DNA of 64,000 bases from JBEIDK01 sp040383485 (GTDB taxonomy: Bacteria; Bacteroidota; Bacteroidia; UBA4408), in assembly GCA_040383485.1 (NCBI GenBank), contig JBEIDK010000003.1, positions 1 through 64,000 of the forward strand. The letters are read 5' to 3'. Below the pieces are notes generated by a model that was not told where the DNA came from, made no database searches, and saw nothing but the letters and a program-made list of their open reading frames with translations. The translations under genes and the position numbers were made by a program. Positions 52,353-62,619 of the stretch are shown here, in pieces; position 1 is the first letter of the stretch, and every line of letters starts with the position of its first letter.

Positions 52353-53512
52353 GATATAGGAAACTAGTATTAATATGTTTAATATATTTTTCTGCTAGTA
52401 TATTAAATGCTCAAGATAGAATTATTAACGCTGATGAACGTTTGCAAGAATATTTACCACTGTTAAGGAATAAGAAGGTTGCTATATTATCTAACCAAAG
52501 TGCAATTATTAATAAAAAGCATTTGCTAGATATTCTTTTAAGTGAAAAGATTGACGTGGTTAAAATATTTAGTCCAGAACATGGTTTTAGAGGAAATGCT
52601 GATGCAGGTAGTGAAGTAAAAAATCAGATTGATAAAAAAACTAAGTTGCCAATAATTTCGCTTTACGGCGACAATAAAAAACCTAGTGACAAAGACTTAG
52701 AAAACGTTGATATTGTATTATTTGATATACAAGATGTTGGTGTTAGGTTTTTTACATTTATTTCTACCTTGACTTATGCGATGGAGGCGTGTGCTTTAAA
52801 TGGCAAAAGAATAATTGTATTGGACAGGCCTAATCCTAATGCTGGATATGTTGATGGACCTGTTTTAGAGCAGAACTTTAAATCTTTTGTCGGAATGCAT
52901 CCAGTGCCAATTGTTTATGGGATGACGATAGGAGAGTATGCAAAAATGGTTAATGGTGAGCATTGGTTACAAAATAATTTAACTTGTGATTTGCAGGTGA
53001 TTGAAGTTTTAAATTATAAGCATGGCACAAGAAATGTAATTACAATTCCTCCATCACCAAATTTAAATAGTGAATTAAGCATTCTTGCATATCCTTCATT
53101 GTGCTTATTTGAAGGCACAGTTGTAAGCGTTGGCAGAGGAACGAAAATGCCATTTACTGTTTATGGCCATCCAAATTTTATGAATGGTGAATATTATTTT
53201 ACTCCTAAATCAATAAAGAACATGAGTACTAATCCACCTTATAAAAGTATTAAATGCAGAGGTTTTAATTTGGATAATGAGCATGAAAGCTTAAGGCCTT
53301 ATTTTAGTTTAAGCTATCTAATAAATGCTTATGATGTTTACCCTGAAAAGGATAAGTTTTTCAATAATTTTTTTAATAAATTAACTGGAAATGAATTACT
53401 AAAACAGCAAATTGTTGATGGTATTTCAGAAAATGAAATTAGAAAAACTTGGGTATTTGAATTGGACAAGTTCAAGCAAATCAGGAAAAAATATTTGATT
53501 TATGAAGAGTAA
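52343..53512 (+). CDS. DUF1343 / NamZ-type exo-beta-N-acetylmuramidase
   Basis: The 389-residue protein has a signal peptide (MQIGYRKLVLICLIYFSASILNAQ) and DUF1343 signatures: VAILSNQSAIINK, KIFSPEHGFRGNADAG, LPIISLYGDNKKPSD, VLFDIQDVGVRFFTFISTL, VLDRPNPNAG and PSPNLNS. Characterised NamZ enzymes release terminal MurNAc from peptidoglycan fragments, so a wall-recycling role is likely. It is coupled to the TPR gene and followed by a pabA/trpG-type gene. Confidence 0.85.
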   Translation: MQIGYRKLVLICLIYFSASILNAQDRIINADERLQEYLPLLRNKKVAILSNQSAIINKKHLLDILLSEKIDVVKIFSPEHGFRGNADAGSEVKNQIDKKTKLPIISLYGDNKKPSDKDLENVDIVLFDIQDVGVRFFTFISTLTYAMEACALNGKRIIVLDRPNPNAGYVDGPVLEQNFKSFVGMHPVPIVYGMTIGEYAKMVNGEHWLQNNLTCDLQVIEVLNYKHGTRNVITIPPSPNLNSELSILAYPSLCLFEGTVVSVGRGTKMPFTVYGHPNFMNGEYYFTPKSIKNMSTNPPYKSIKCRGFNLDNEHESLRPYFSLSYLINAYDVYPEKDKFFNNFFNKLTGNELLKQQIVDGISENEIRKTWVFELDKFKQIRKKYLIYEE

Positions 53513-53518
53513 CATTTA

Positions 53519-54088
53519 ATGCAAAAAATTTTATTAATAGATAATTACGACTCATTTACCTATAATTTGGTTCATTATCTAGAGTATTCTGGAAATTGCA
53601 CAGTTGATGTATTTAGGAATGATGATATTGAATTGTCATCTGTGAATAATTATGATTCGATAGTAATTTCTCCTGGTCCTGGTTTACCAAATAATGCAGG
53701 AATTGTAATGAAGTTATTAGAGCAATATTACAACAAGAAAAAAATTCTTGGAGTTTGTCTAGGACATCAAGCAATAGCAGAATTTTTTGGTGCTGAACTA
53801 TATAATTTAGAGAAAGTTTTTCATGGTATAGCAACAGAAATAAACTTGAATTCAAATGAAATACTGTTTAATAATATACCAGACAAAATAAAAGTAGGAC
53901 GTTACCATTCTTGGGCAGTATCAAGTAAAAATTTACCAAAGGAATTGGAAATAACCTCAATAGACAATTCAAATATTATCATGTCACTAAGCCATAATAA
54001 ATATGCTATTAAGAGTGTTCAGTTTCACCCTGAAAGTATTTTAACTGAGCATGGTTTACAAATAATTAATAACTGGAAGGCCTTATGA
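53519..54088 (+). CDS. Anthranilate/aminodeoxychorismate synthase glutaminase subunit
   Basis: The 189-residue class I glutamine amidotransferase has LLIDNYDSFTYNLVHYL, SPGPGLPNNAG, the nucleophile GVCLGHQAIAEFFGA, and HPESILTEHG with the histidine and glutamate of the triad. It supplies ammonia for para-aminobenzoate (PabA) or tryptophan (TrpG) synthesis. No partner synthase is in the window, so the choice cannot be made here. It ends in an ATGA overlap with the next gene. Confidence 0.9.
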   Translation: MQKILLIDNYDSFTYNLVHYLEYSGNCTVDVFRNDDIELSSVNNYDSIVISPGPGLPNNAGIVMKLLEQYYNKKKILGVCLGHQAIAEFFGAELYNLEKVFHGIATEINLNSNEILFNNIPDKIKVGRYHSWAVSSKNLPKELEITSIDNSNIIMSLSHNKYAIKSVQFHPESILTEHGLQIINNWKAL

Positions 54089-55383
54089 AGTTAAAGTCTC
54101 TATTTTATTTCGTAATTGTAATTGTTTCGATAATACTCGTTTTTATTAATCAAAAGTATTATAAAAGAATAGAAATAGTTAATGGTTATGTTAAGAATTT
54201 TTCGGTAAAAAGAGGAGACGATGTTGTTGCTTTTTTGCAACCTAAGGAAGAGTATAGGAGAGGAGTACTTTTAATTTACAACTCAAAGCATAAGATAATA
54301 GATTCGGTAATTTGTAAACTACATTTTCAACAAAATGCAGTCGATTCTCAACTTTATCGCAATGGTTACCATTATAAACATAGCATAAAATATAATACTT
54401 TAAAATTGAAAAGTGGCTTGTATTACTTTGGAAATACTGTACCCTTTTTAGTAACTGAACCAGAGCTAAAAAATAATATTACTATAGTTTTGCCTTATGC
54501 CAATTTGCTAGCAAGGTATAATAGTGGTGGTAAATGTTTTTTTGGGTATGCTTCTACCAATAATTTGCCGACGACTTGTATAAGCCTTAATCGAAATATT
54601 GAATTTGCTGACTATTCAACAAGATTTTTGAATTGGGTTGATAGTGTTTATAAAGGAAAAAATATTAATGTTATTTCTGATTTAGATATTGAAAATTTTA
54701 CGAATATCAAGAATGCCAAGTTGTTAATTATTTATGGCTCATCTGTATTCTGGACTTATGAGATGAGAAAGAATTTTGATGATTATAATGAGAATAAAGG
54801 GAACGTATTGGCAATGAGTGCCTGTATTATGAATAATAAGTTTAGGTATGACAGATTAAAACAACAATTGATATTCTATCCTAATCCTAATGATGATCCA
54901 GAGCGTAACGTTATTCATAGAACTGGACCGTGGGATGATTCTATTTTTAGAAATCCAAATATTAATAGTGTTGGGTGTAGCTATGAAATTTGTTACAAAC
55001 CAAAAGAGCTTAAGAAATCTTTTGGAGGATTTAAAATAATAGATAGTAAACACCCAATTTTTAGTAACATAGGTTCAAATATTATAACTTTTAACTGCGG
55101 TCTAACCAATTCAATTGCAATTGAAAATAATGATTTTGTGGATGAGCCTAAAGCCAATTTAGAAAACAGCAATTTTTATGAAAAGAAAATATTGGCTTAT
55201 GATTTTGGCGACTATAATGGCTTGCAGACCATTGGAGGCATTTATTCAATGAAAAAGAAAAAAAATGGAACTTTACTAATAGTTATTGGTAGCGATTTAT
55301 GGTGTGATTCGATAAATTTTAATAAGAAAGAGGTACAAATAATCACAAAGAACTGTATTCAAATTCTTTCATCCACAAATTAA
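54085..55383 (+). CDS. N,N-dimethylformamidase-like (DMFA2_C-type) exported protein
   Basis: The 432-residue protein has an N-terminal membrane anchor (FYFVIVIVSIILVFI). Its central region resembles the C-terminal domain of the dimethylformamidase large subunit: NVISDLDIENFTNIKNAKLLIIYGSSVFWTYEMRKNFDDY, GNVLAMSACIMNNKFRYD and NDDPERNVIHRTGPW. The family includes many uncharacterised members, so real DMF hydrolysis is not implied. It overlaps pabA/trpG by 4 bases and closes the operon. Confidence 0.65.
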   Translation: MKLKSLFYFVIVIVSIILVFINQKYYKRIEIVNGYVKNFSVKRGDDVVAFLQPKEEYRRGVLLIYNSKHKIIDSVICKLHFQQNAVDSQLYRNGYHYKHSIKYNTLKLKSGLYYFGNTVPFLVTEPELKNNITIVLPYANLLARYNSGGKCFFGYASTNNLPTTCISLNRNIEFADYSTRFLNWVDSVYKGKNINVISDLDIENFTNIKNAKLLIIYGSSVFWTYEMRKNFDDYNENKGNVLAMSACIMNNKFRYDRLKQQLIFYPNPNDDPERNVIHRTGPWDDSIFRNPNINSVGCSYEICYKPKELKKSFGGFKIIDSKHPIFSNIGSNIITFNCGLTNSIAIENNDFVDEPKANLENSNFYEKKILAYDFGDYNGLQTIGGIYSMKKKKNGTLLIVIGSDLWCDSINFNKKEVQIITKNCIQILSSTN

Positions 55384-55479
55384 ATTAATTGTATGTAAAA
55401 ATATTAACTGTGTCATTCAAATTTTGAAATGATGGGTATTTTATTTGATCCTTATAAGTAAATTTTCCTTTACTTTTTA

Positions 55480-56763
55480 TCAATAAACTATTGTAATTAT
55501 ATGAAGGAGGAAATAAGTATAAACAGTTTTGTTTTTGTTTTTCCGACATCTTTTCAAAAAAAATAGATTTAAACTTGGAGTTTCATTTTGTAGCCAAGCA
55601 TTATAAGGTAAAGGCTTGTTCAATAATAAACAAGAGGAATAGTAACTGCTTAATGTAAAAATATATCCTAATTTTTTGCATCCATTTTTATGAACTAAAT
55701 TATTCAACTCTCTGTTAAATTCAGCAATATTTTTACTTACAAGTATTTGACTTTTATTAATGGTTATTTTTTTGTTACAGAGATTTAAATCAGCTTGGCG
55801 GTAAGGATTTTTAATTATGCTTGAGAATGTAATAATTGAATTAATAATTATGATTATAGTAAAGGCAATTTTTTGATTATTAAAATTAGTATTTGATATG
55901 AATACTAGAAATAAAGAAGCTCCAAATGTAGCATAAAAGCACTGTTGAACCGTATAACTAACATTACTACCAAAATATCCAATTACTGGAAATATAGATA
56001 AAAATAACAAAGTAATTTTAGTGCGCTTTTCTATTTTTTTATTAAAAATTAGATAAAGAAATGAAACACTTAAGGTATCAAAGCATAGAAAAAATTTAGA
56101 GTAAACATCGTTTAGAATATTTAATTGTAAAATATAATAGAAATTTAAAATAAGCAATGAGAATAAAATTGCTCGTATGTATTTTGAATTGGCAAAGAAT
56201 AGAAATGTTGTGATTACTATAGTTACTGCGTTACTAAGGAAGCCTAATGTACTTAAAGTGAATTTAAAATCGTTAATGATATTTGGTAAAAGACCTTCTT
56301 TATATACATTGGGCATATACTTAAGCATTTCCTTAAAATTAAAAATGTAAACGAAAAAGCCATTTAAATTGCCAAAGCAGATTACAGTAATAAATACTAA
56401 ACTAAATAATGCTACTAAAATTAATTTAAGATAGTGTTGAATTGATTTATTATGAATTCGTGAAGTATATATTATAATTATTGATGTAGGAAATAAAATG
56501 AAAAGTGCAGTTGTAGGTTTGTTAATGAGAAGTAAAAACCATATAATTGATATCAAAGCTATAAAACTATATAATGAGTAGTTTTTCAATTGATTATCTT
56601 TTTCTATTGACGTCAAAAGCAAGATAATAGTGCCCGCATAAAAATTTAATAGTACTGTATTTAGAGTATTATACGATGGAGTAAGCGGCCCAAAACAAAA
56701 GCACATTAAGCTAAAGGATAAAACAAAGGCATTGAAAAATAGCCTTTTAATATTGCCTATCAT
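55480..56763 (-). CDS. Integral-membrane glycosyltransferase, C-terminal part of a split gene
   Basis: The 427-residue protein has about eleven hydrophobic segments. It opens with MIGNIKRLFFNAFVLSFSLMC and shortly has FGPLTPSYNTLN, which is the middle of GT-C-type envelope glycosyltransferases whose N-terminal loop carries DLTDESFYLL. That loop is found in the upstream 109-residue frame. The two frames overlap by 17 bases at an A9 tract, so they probably derive from one gene (about 536 residues). Independent translation from ATG 56763 is also possible. Confidence 0.65.
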   Translation of the reverse strand: MIGNIKRLFFNAFVLSFSLMCFCFGPLTPSYNTLNTVLLNFYAGTIILLLTSIEKDNQLKNYSLYSFIALISIIWFLLLINKPTTALFILFPTSIIIIYTSRIHNKSIQHYLKLILVALFSLVFITVICFGNLNGFFVYIFNFKEMLKYMPNVYKEGLLPNIINDFKFTLSTLGFLSNAVTIVITTFLFFANSKYIRAILFSLLILNFYYILQLNILNDVYSKFFLCFDTLSVSFLYLIFNKKIEKRTKITLLFLSIFPVIGYFGSNVSYTVQQCFYATFGASLFLVFISNTNFNNQKIAFTIIIIINSIITFSSIIKNPYRQADLNLCNKKITINKSQILVSKNIAEFNRELNNLVHKNGCKKLGYIFTLSSYYSSCLLLNKPLPYNAWLQNETPSLNLFFLKRCRKNKNKTVYTYFLLHIITIVY

Positions 56764-57076
56764 TTCTTTTTTTTTGTAATAAATTGAATAAGCAACTTGA
56801 ATAAAAAACTGACGAGAGACAAACTAAAATAATAAGAAAAATTCTTAATGTTTGTATAGATGAATTATATAGAAAAAATATCTTGTGGAAAATTAAATAG
56901 AACTTTGTAAAACTGTAGTCGCTATTTTCAGGATAAAAAAAACTTAATAAGTAAAAAGATTCATCAGTAAGGTCTAACCCTTTATTAGAAGCCCAGAGAA
57001 CGATTGAAAGCTGAAATGAAATAAGACCAAAAATAGCATAGTACGCTAAACGGGTTTTATTTATAAAAGAATTCAT
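56747..57076 (-). CDS. N-terminal part of the split membrane glycosyltransferase
   Basis: The 109-residue frame holds two to three membrane helices and the catalytic-type first loop NKGLDLTDESFYLLSFFYPE, with the acidic DE pair typical of GT-C enzymes. It ends QKKRNDRQY just after an A9 run at 56775-56767 that would, with one slip, fuse it to the downstream frame (the other frame reads KKKEMIGN through the tract). It lies 26 bases after the GT4 gene and belongs to the same operon. Confidence 0.6.
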   Translation of the reverse strand: MNSFINKTRLAYYAIFGLISFQLSIVLWASNKGLDLTDESFYLLSFFYPENSDYSFTKFYLIFHKIFFLYNSSIQTLRIFLIILVCLSSVFYSSCLFNLLQKKRNDRQY

Positions 57077-57101
57077 TATAGCTCTTAAAAATTAGGACTG
57101 A

Positions 57102-58217
57102 TTAATTAAACAGAGTTTTGTAAAAAGTGATAAGGATTTTTTCTTCTGCCTCCCAATTATATTTTTCTAGAACAGCCTTTCTTCCATTTTCTCCCATTTT
57201 TTTAGCATTGATTTTGTCTTCTTCAAATAAATTAATTGCCGTTGCTATTTCATTTACATTATGTGGATTTACCCATTTTACACAGTCAATATTATGCAGT
57301 AATTTTTTCCAATAATCAAAGTCAGAAGCAATTACCGGCAATCCGGCAGCCATGTACTCGAATAACTTTATTGGAGTAGACTCTAAGTAACTTTCAAATG
57401 GATGTAAAATAAGCAAGCCGCAAGAAGCTTCACTTAATACTTGAGCTACTTCAGTTCGGTTTAAGAAGTTTTTATAATCAATGTATTGCCATCCATTTAG
57501 TAACTTACATTCATTATAATATGATTCACTTTCGAATTTTCCGGCAAGCACAATTTTGGATTTATTTATTTCTGCAGCATTTATTACTTCAGTAATGCCT
57601 CTTGAAGTCATTAAGCCTCCAACATAAACGGCTCCAGTTTTTTTATTTGTATTATCAGTAATATTTACAAATTCTTGTAAAAGTGGATAGTTATGAATAG
57701 CAATAGTATTTGGGTTTGCCTTTTTATATGTTTGAACTAACAAATCGTTTACTGTAATAATTCCGTCTGCATTTTTACAGTAATATTTAATAATTTTAAT
57801 AGAAAGGAATGCAAAAAGTGGTTTTAATAAAGCAGGAATCCAATGCTTGGTAGCAATTTGTTTCGGTAAATTTTCATGCGCATCAAAAATAATTTTCGCT
57901 CCTTTTTTTTTCAATTTCGGAATTATTCGAATCAATTCTGGATCATGCAAATGGTAAACATCTGCGTTTAAGCTAATTGCTTTTAATGCAATTTCATTTA
58001 CAGTTTTATAAAACCTTGAAAATCTATTTTTTGCTTTACAATTAATCCCAATAATTTTAACTTCCTTTATTGTAACATCTGTTATTTCGCCACTGTGTAA
58101 TAAGGTAATATCGTAATTATTCTTTGCTAAAGAAACACATTCCTTATGAAAAATTCTGATGTCATCATGAAGATGTGCCGAAGTAATATGAACGATTTTT
58201 AATGCTGTAATTTTCAT
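57102..58217 (-). CDS. Family 4 glycosyltransferase
   Basis: About 371 residues from ATG 58217; an upstream TTG frame would overlap asnB and adds a non-conserved leader. The protein shows KIVHITSAHLHDDIRIFHKECVSL, YHLHDPELIRIIPKL, the mid-protein VYVGGLMTSRGI and the C-terminal EASCGLLILHPFESYLESTPIKLFEYMAAGLPVIASD motif with the EX7E glutamates. It probably transfers a sugar to a lipid-linked glycan. It follows asnB at 16 bases. Confidence 0.88.
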   Translation of the reverse strand: MKITALKIVHITSAHLHDDIRIFHKECVSLAKNNYDITLLHSGEITDVTIKEVKIIGINCKAKNRFSRFYKTVNEIALKAISLNADVYHLHDPELIRIIPKLKKKGAKIIFDAHENLPKQIATKHWIPALLKPLFAFLSIKIIKYYCKNADGIITVNDLLVQTYKKANPNTIAIHNYPLLQEFVNITDNTNKKTGAVYVGGLMTSRGITEVINAAEINKSKIVLAGKFESESYYNECKLLNGWQYIDYKNFLNRTEVAQVLSEASCGLLILHPFESYLESTPIKLFEYMAAGLPVIASDFDYWKKLLHNIDCVKWVNPHNVNEIATAINLFEEDKINAKKMGENGRKAVLEKYNWEAEEKILITFYKTLFN

Positions 58218-58233
58218 TGGTATAACACCTTTA

Positions 58234-60039
58234 TTAATAGGTAACCTTATAAAGTCTTTCCCAATTAGCAATACTAATCAATCTCCATACTAATTGTTTA
58301 TTATTAAGTAGCTTAATATTTATTGGTTCTGAAAAGATGGAGTTAATTAATGACGAATTACTCACTAAAGTAGAAAAGTATTCTATGTTAGTTGTAACAA
58401 TGTCTTTAGGAGCTTCAAAGCCAATTTTGTTTTTTCGCCAAACAATTTCATCTGGCAATTTATTTTGCATTAATTTTCTGAGGATGTATTTTGTCCAGCC
58501 ATCATTTAACTTATATTCAATAGGTAAATTTATTGCCATTTCAACTACCTTATAATCTAAGAATGGTAATCGTGTTTCAATTCCCCAACGCATTGAATTG
58601 CGGTCTTCGTATCTAAGTAAATGAGGAAGTTGATATGAAAAAATTTCATTGTGTTGAAGGTCAAAAATATCTTCATATCCCTTAGAATGGTTATTGATAA
58701 TTTCCCAATCGAAGTTATTCATAAAATCAGATTTGATTGCGCTAAATCTTGATTTAATTACTTGTTTTCGTAGATATGCATTTTTAAAATATAAATAATA
58801 TTGCAAACAACTGGCTAATGTTAATTTTGAATTATTAGAAATATAATTCAACATTTTAATAAAGTCAGGAATGTTTTTTTTACTTAGTAAAGCGGGGTAA
58901 TATCTTTCATATCCTAAAAGTGTTTCATCTCCACCTTGACCATCAAGCATAACTATATTGCCGGTTTCACGAGCTTTTTTCATTACATGATATTGCAATA
59001 TTATTGAAGGAGAACTGAATGGCTCTTCTTGCGTTTTGGTTACATCATCTAAAGATTCTAAGTAATTTTCGGATGTTACTGTGGCTTTATTACATTTAAT
59101 GTGGAGGCTATCTGCAACCATTTTTGCATAATACCATTCATTATTTGATTTGTCATAGGAGTCTCCATGTACACCTTCATATTTGTCATCTTTCGAAACA
59201 GATGAAGAGTATAAAGCAATAATAGAACTATCAATCCCACCGCTCAAACATGTTCCAACTTTTACATCTGAACGCATTCTTAGATTGATAGAATTTAGAA
59301 AAACTTCATCAAAATTAAGAATTACTTCTGCCTCTGATTTATTTTTAAACAAACTTTCATTCTTCAGTAATTCGTAATATTTATTAATAACAAAGGTGTG
59401 GTCTTTTAAATTGTAAATTCCATAATGAGAACCTGGCAGTTCGTTTATATCTTCAAAAAAAGTTTTTTCGTTGTAGTTTTCATAACCAGTTACAATGTAT
59501 TGTAGCAGAATTTCGGAATTAACCTTTGGTTGCTTTAAGTGCCATAAGCATTGTTTTATTTCACTTCCAAAAACAAATTTTTTAGTATCATTTACATAGT
59601 AAAAAGGTTTGATACCAAATCTATCGCGGGCAACAAATACTTCTTGCTTTAACTTATCAATTAGGGCAAAACTCCACATGCCGTTAAAGTGGTTCAAGCA
59701 GTTTATGCCCCAAAAGTCATAAGCAGCGAGTATAACTTCAGTATCCGTACTAGTATTAAATGTATATCCTTTTGTTTTTAAAAAATCGCGCAATTCAATG
59801 TAATTATAAATTTCACCATTAAAGGTTAGGCTATATTTATCATGATAATGAAAGGGTTGAGAACCTTGTTCAGATAAGTCAAGTATAGAAAGTCTGGTGT
59901 GTCCTAAAGCAGTTTGATTATAGATATATGTGCCATTGCCATCAGGACCCCTGTGTAAAACCAAATTGCACAATTCTTGTATGTCGTTTTCAAATACAAT
60001 TGTATTTTCCTTGTTTATAATACCCGCTATTCCGCACAT
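58234..60039 (-). CDS. asnB: Asparagine synthetase B (glutamine-hydrolysing), in a polysaccharide operon
   Basis: The 601-residue protein begins MCGIAGIINKENT with the catalytic Cys2, followed by LCNLVLHRGPDGNG. The synthetase domain has the ATP-binding SGGIDSSIIALYSSS and a YERYYPALL segment. AsnB-type proteins in surface-polysaccharide clusters often amidate uronic acids or modify sugars rather than make free asparagine, so its role may be glycan amidation. It ends three bases before the downstream end of the polymerase gene's neighbour and precedes the GT4 gene. Confidence 0.9.
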   Translation of the reverse strand: MCGIAGIINKENTIVFENDIQELCNLVLHRGPDGNGTYIYNQTALGHTRLSILDLSEQGSQPFHYHDKYSLTFNGEIYNYIELRDFLKTKGYTFNTSTDTEVILAAYDFWGINCLNHFNGMWSFALIDKLKQEVFVARDRFGIKPFYYVNDTKKFVFGSEIKQCLWHLKQPKVNSEILLQYIVTGYENYNEKTFFEDINELPGSHYGIYNLKDHTFVINKYYELLKNESLFKNKSEAEVILNFDEVFLNSINLRMRSDVKVGTCLSGGIDSSIIALYSSSVSKDDKYEGVHGDSYDKSNNEWYYAKMVADSLHIKCNKATVTSENYLESLDDVTKTQEEPFSSPSIILQYHVMKKARETGNIVMLDGQGGDETLLGYERYYPALLSKKNIPDFIKMLNYISNNSKLTLASCLQYYLYFKNAYLRKQVIKSRFSAIKSDFMNNFDWEIINNHSKGYEDIFDLQHNEIFSYQLPHLLRYEDRNSMRWGIETRLPFLDYKVVEMAINLPIEYKLNDGWTKYILRKLMQNKLPDEIVWRKNKIGFEAPKDIVTTNIEYFSTLVSNSSLINSIFSEPINIKLLNNKQLVWRLISIANWERLYKVTY

Positions 60040-60042
60040 AAA

Positions 60043-61269
60043 TTACCTTTCTAATCTATTAAATAATATTAAGAAAATTAAAATGAAACCTAGCCCTCCA
60101 GAAAATAATAGGGTACTTAAGGCAGACGAACTCAGCATAAAAATATAATATGAAATAAGTGATGCAGATTGAATTGGATTATTTGAGTGAAACAATGAAA
60201 TAATAAAAAGTAAGAAAGCAATTGTTAGCCCCGAGAATAATAGCCCCATTTTACCAAAATTTGCATAATCATAAATGAAAAAAGCCCCATTAACAGTACC
60301 ATGAATTCCTGCTTGTGCGTAATCAGAATAAATAATGTCGTATAGTACCATTGAATAATCGGTGTAAGTATGATTATTTAAACGACATAGAAAAAGATAA
60401 CCATCTCCATTTTGAAAAGGTAATTTTGAAGGAATATTATCAAACCAATCACAAACAATTTTACCAGGTATAAAACAAACCCTGTTTATTAAACCTAGTG
60501 TAATATTATAAATTGGACTACTACTAGCTTCTGCAGGTGTACTTGAAATTTGTTGAGCTTCAGTGTCATAAACAATTTGTGCTTTGTCTTTTGTTCTTAA
60601 TTCAGGATTGGCAGCATATACTTGTAACACAATGATACTAACAGTTATAATCAGATATGAAGCAAATTCTATAATGTGTTTATTGAAAAGAGAATATAAT
60701 ATTACCGGAGCAAGTATTAATAATATATAGCCTTTTTGCATTAAATTAAGACAATAAAATGAGCCAATTAATACTAAACTAATATGAATAAATTTATTCT
60801 TATTTTTTAGTGAAATAAAAATTGTAATAGGTAAAAAAGCCTTAATTGCAAAGCTTGATAAGTAGTTAATTGTGCTGCTGCTTTGAGCAGTAATATCATT
60901 ACGAATGTGGAATATTTTTTTATAATCGAATATTGCCCATGACGAAAAGAAAGGCAAATGGCCCAACAAATAAAGGTGAGCTAATGGAAATATAATTGAA
61001 AAAATAACCAGAGAATAAAAAATGTTTTTCGACATCATTTCACTAGGACTTAACTTACCAATTAAGTCTTTTAATTTATCGAATAAAAAATAGTGTAGAG
61101 AGAGATAAGTAAAGGTAAAAGAAAATAAAAGTATAGAGATTAATGAAAAATATTTTGTACCAGAATTATGATAAGCGCCAAAGAAAAGTAGACACATCAT
61201 TGCTAAAAATAGAAATGTGTGTAAATGTTTTTGAGAAATTAATCTTATTAGTAATTTATAAGTTGACAT
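60043..61269 (-). CDS. Wzy-like oligosaccharide-unit polymerase
   Basis: The 408-residue protein has ten to twelve hydrophobic helices and one large periplasmic loop with RVCFIPGKIVCDWFDNIP and YAQAGIHGTVNGAFFIYDYANFGKMGLL, the pattern of O-antigen and colanic-type polymerases. There is no single diagnostic motif, as is usual for Wzy. Its place directly after a Wzx-like gene and 3 bases before asnB supports the assignment. Confidence 0.7.
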   Translation of the reverse strand: MSTYKLLIRLISQKHLHTFLFLAMMCLLFFGAYHNSGTKYFSLISILLFSFTFTYLSLHYFLFDKLKDLIGKLSPSEMMSKNIFYSLVIFSIIFPLAHLYLLGHLPFFSSWAIFDYKKIFHIRNDITAQSSSTINYLSSFAIKAFLPITIFISLKNKNKFIHISLVLIGSFYCLNLMQKGYILLILAPVILYSLFNKHIIEFASYLIITVSIIVLQVYAANPELRTKDKAQIVYDTEAQQISSTPAEASSSPIYNITLGLINRVCFIPGKIVCDWFDNIPSKLPFQNGDGYLFLCRLNNHTYTDYSMVLYDIIYSDYAQAGIHGTVNGAFFIYDYANFGKMGLLFSGLTIAFLLFIISLFHSNNPIQSASLISYYIFMLSSSALSTLLFSGGLGFILIFLILFNRLER

Positions 61270-61350
61270 ATTCTTAGCGCAATATTAAAATATGAGGTTC
61301 AATAAAAAACATTTTGTTTAACTATTTAAAGAAAAAATGTGATAAATAAT

Positions 61351-62619
61351 TTAAGTTATTGGTAAATATAATCTTTTCTCATAATTGTTAACCTCACGCA
61401 TAATTAAATAAGAATATACAATAAATGCAATTACTTCGATTATAGTTGTTAAGGTTAGAAAATCAGTAAACACTAATTTTCTGAAGAAATAAAGCATTGC
61501 GATTACTAAAAAGTAAGACAATTGCCAAATGCTTAATACCTTTATTTTATTTAATGCAATAAGCGTAATGCTTAACGGGCTTACAATTAATTGTATTGCA
61601 ATAGATAAAACAATAATTCCTGCCACTTTACCAGCCAAAATCCAATTGCCTCCAAACACAAAATTGAAAATTTCTTCACCAAATAATCCTAAAGTAATTG
61701 AAAAAATAAAGCTAAAAACTGCTAGAATTTTAAATAAGTTGAGGAGTTTCAATTTTATAGATTTACCTTCTTTAATATCATTGGCAATATCGGCAAAATA
61801 AACTTGTGAAATAAGCGCTGCCATATACATGATAGGAACAGTAATGTTTTGCTTTACAAAAGCAAACTGACCGCTTTCGTTACTACTAAAATAATTGACA
61901 ACAAAAAAAACAGGCAATGCACTAGATGCGGCATTTAATAATGATGGCACTGCATTATAGATTGGGTAATTCTTATAATTAACTAATTGTTCTTTTATTA
62001 AAAGAAAATTAAAGCTTTTAAAATTAATTTCAGCTTCTCGAATTTGCCAAAAAGAAAAAATACACAAACAAGCCCCCCCAATTAAATATGCATAAATCAA
62101 GCCTCCTCCAATAGTAAAAAAACCAAATAATAAAGTAATCACTACTAAGCTGACACTTTGAATCACTTTATTTAATGATGTTTTCTTAAATTGTTGATGC
62201 CTTATGAGCCAGTAGCTAATGCTCTGATTTATGCCAACCACCAAAACATATGAAGCAATTAAAAATGAGAAGAAAAGGCTTGAGAAGTTTGAGTTATCAT
62301 TAGTAGTGATAAATATGATGCAAAATAGAAAGGTTAATACTGATGTAATTAGGCTTAAGAGCATTGAGCCTTTTAAAATTTGCTTTGCATCTTCATTGTT
62401 TTTTGGCAGTACTATTGCCAATTCATATCTTAAGGTTGAAACAACAGCAACCGTATTTGCAATGCTACTCCAATATGCAAAATTAGCAAAATCAGATGGC
62501 GAATATATTCGACTAACAATAGGAGAAAGTAGCGCTGGCAATGCCTGAGCAATAACTGCTCCCGAAAGCAAGACCATAAAGTTTTTTACAATGTTATTTT
62601 CTAATAATTTCTTTAACAT
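61351..62619 (-). CDS. Wzx-like oligosaccharide flippase
   Basis: The 422-residue protein has about twelve membrane helices and the family N-terminus MVLLSGAVIAQALPALLSPIVSRIYSPSDFANFAYW, with ELAIVLPKNNEDAKQIL shortly after. It transports undecaprenyl-linked repeat units across the inner membrane. It is the first gene of the minus-strand operon: Wzx, Wzy, AsnB, GT4, split GT-C. Confidence 0.9.
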   Translation of the reverse strand: MLKKLLENNIVKNFMVLLSGAVIAQALPALLSPIVSRIYSPSDFANFAYWSSIANTVAVVSTLRYELAIVLPKNNEDAKQILKGSMLLSLITSVLTFLFCIIFITTNDNSNFSSLFFSFLIASYVLVVGINQSISYWLIRHQQFKKTSLNKVIQSVSLVVITLLFGFFTIGGGLIYAYLIGGACLCIFSFWQIREAEINFKSFNFLLIKEQLVNYKNYPIYNAVPSLLNAASSALPVFFVVNYFSSNESGQFAFVKQNITVPIMYMAALISQVYFADIANDIKEGKSIKLKLLNLFKILAVFSFIFSITLGLFGEEIFNFVFGGNWILAGKVAGIIVLSIAIQLIVSPLSITLIALNKIKVLSIWQLSYFLVIAMLYFFRKLVFTDFLTLTTIIEVIAFIVYSYLIMREVNNYEKRLYLPIT

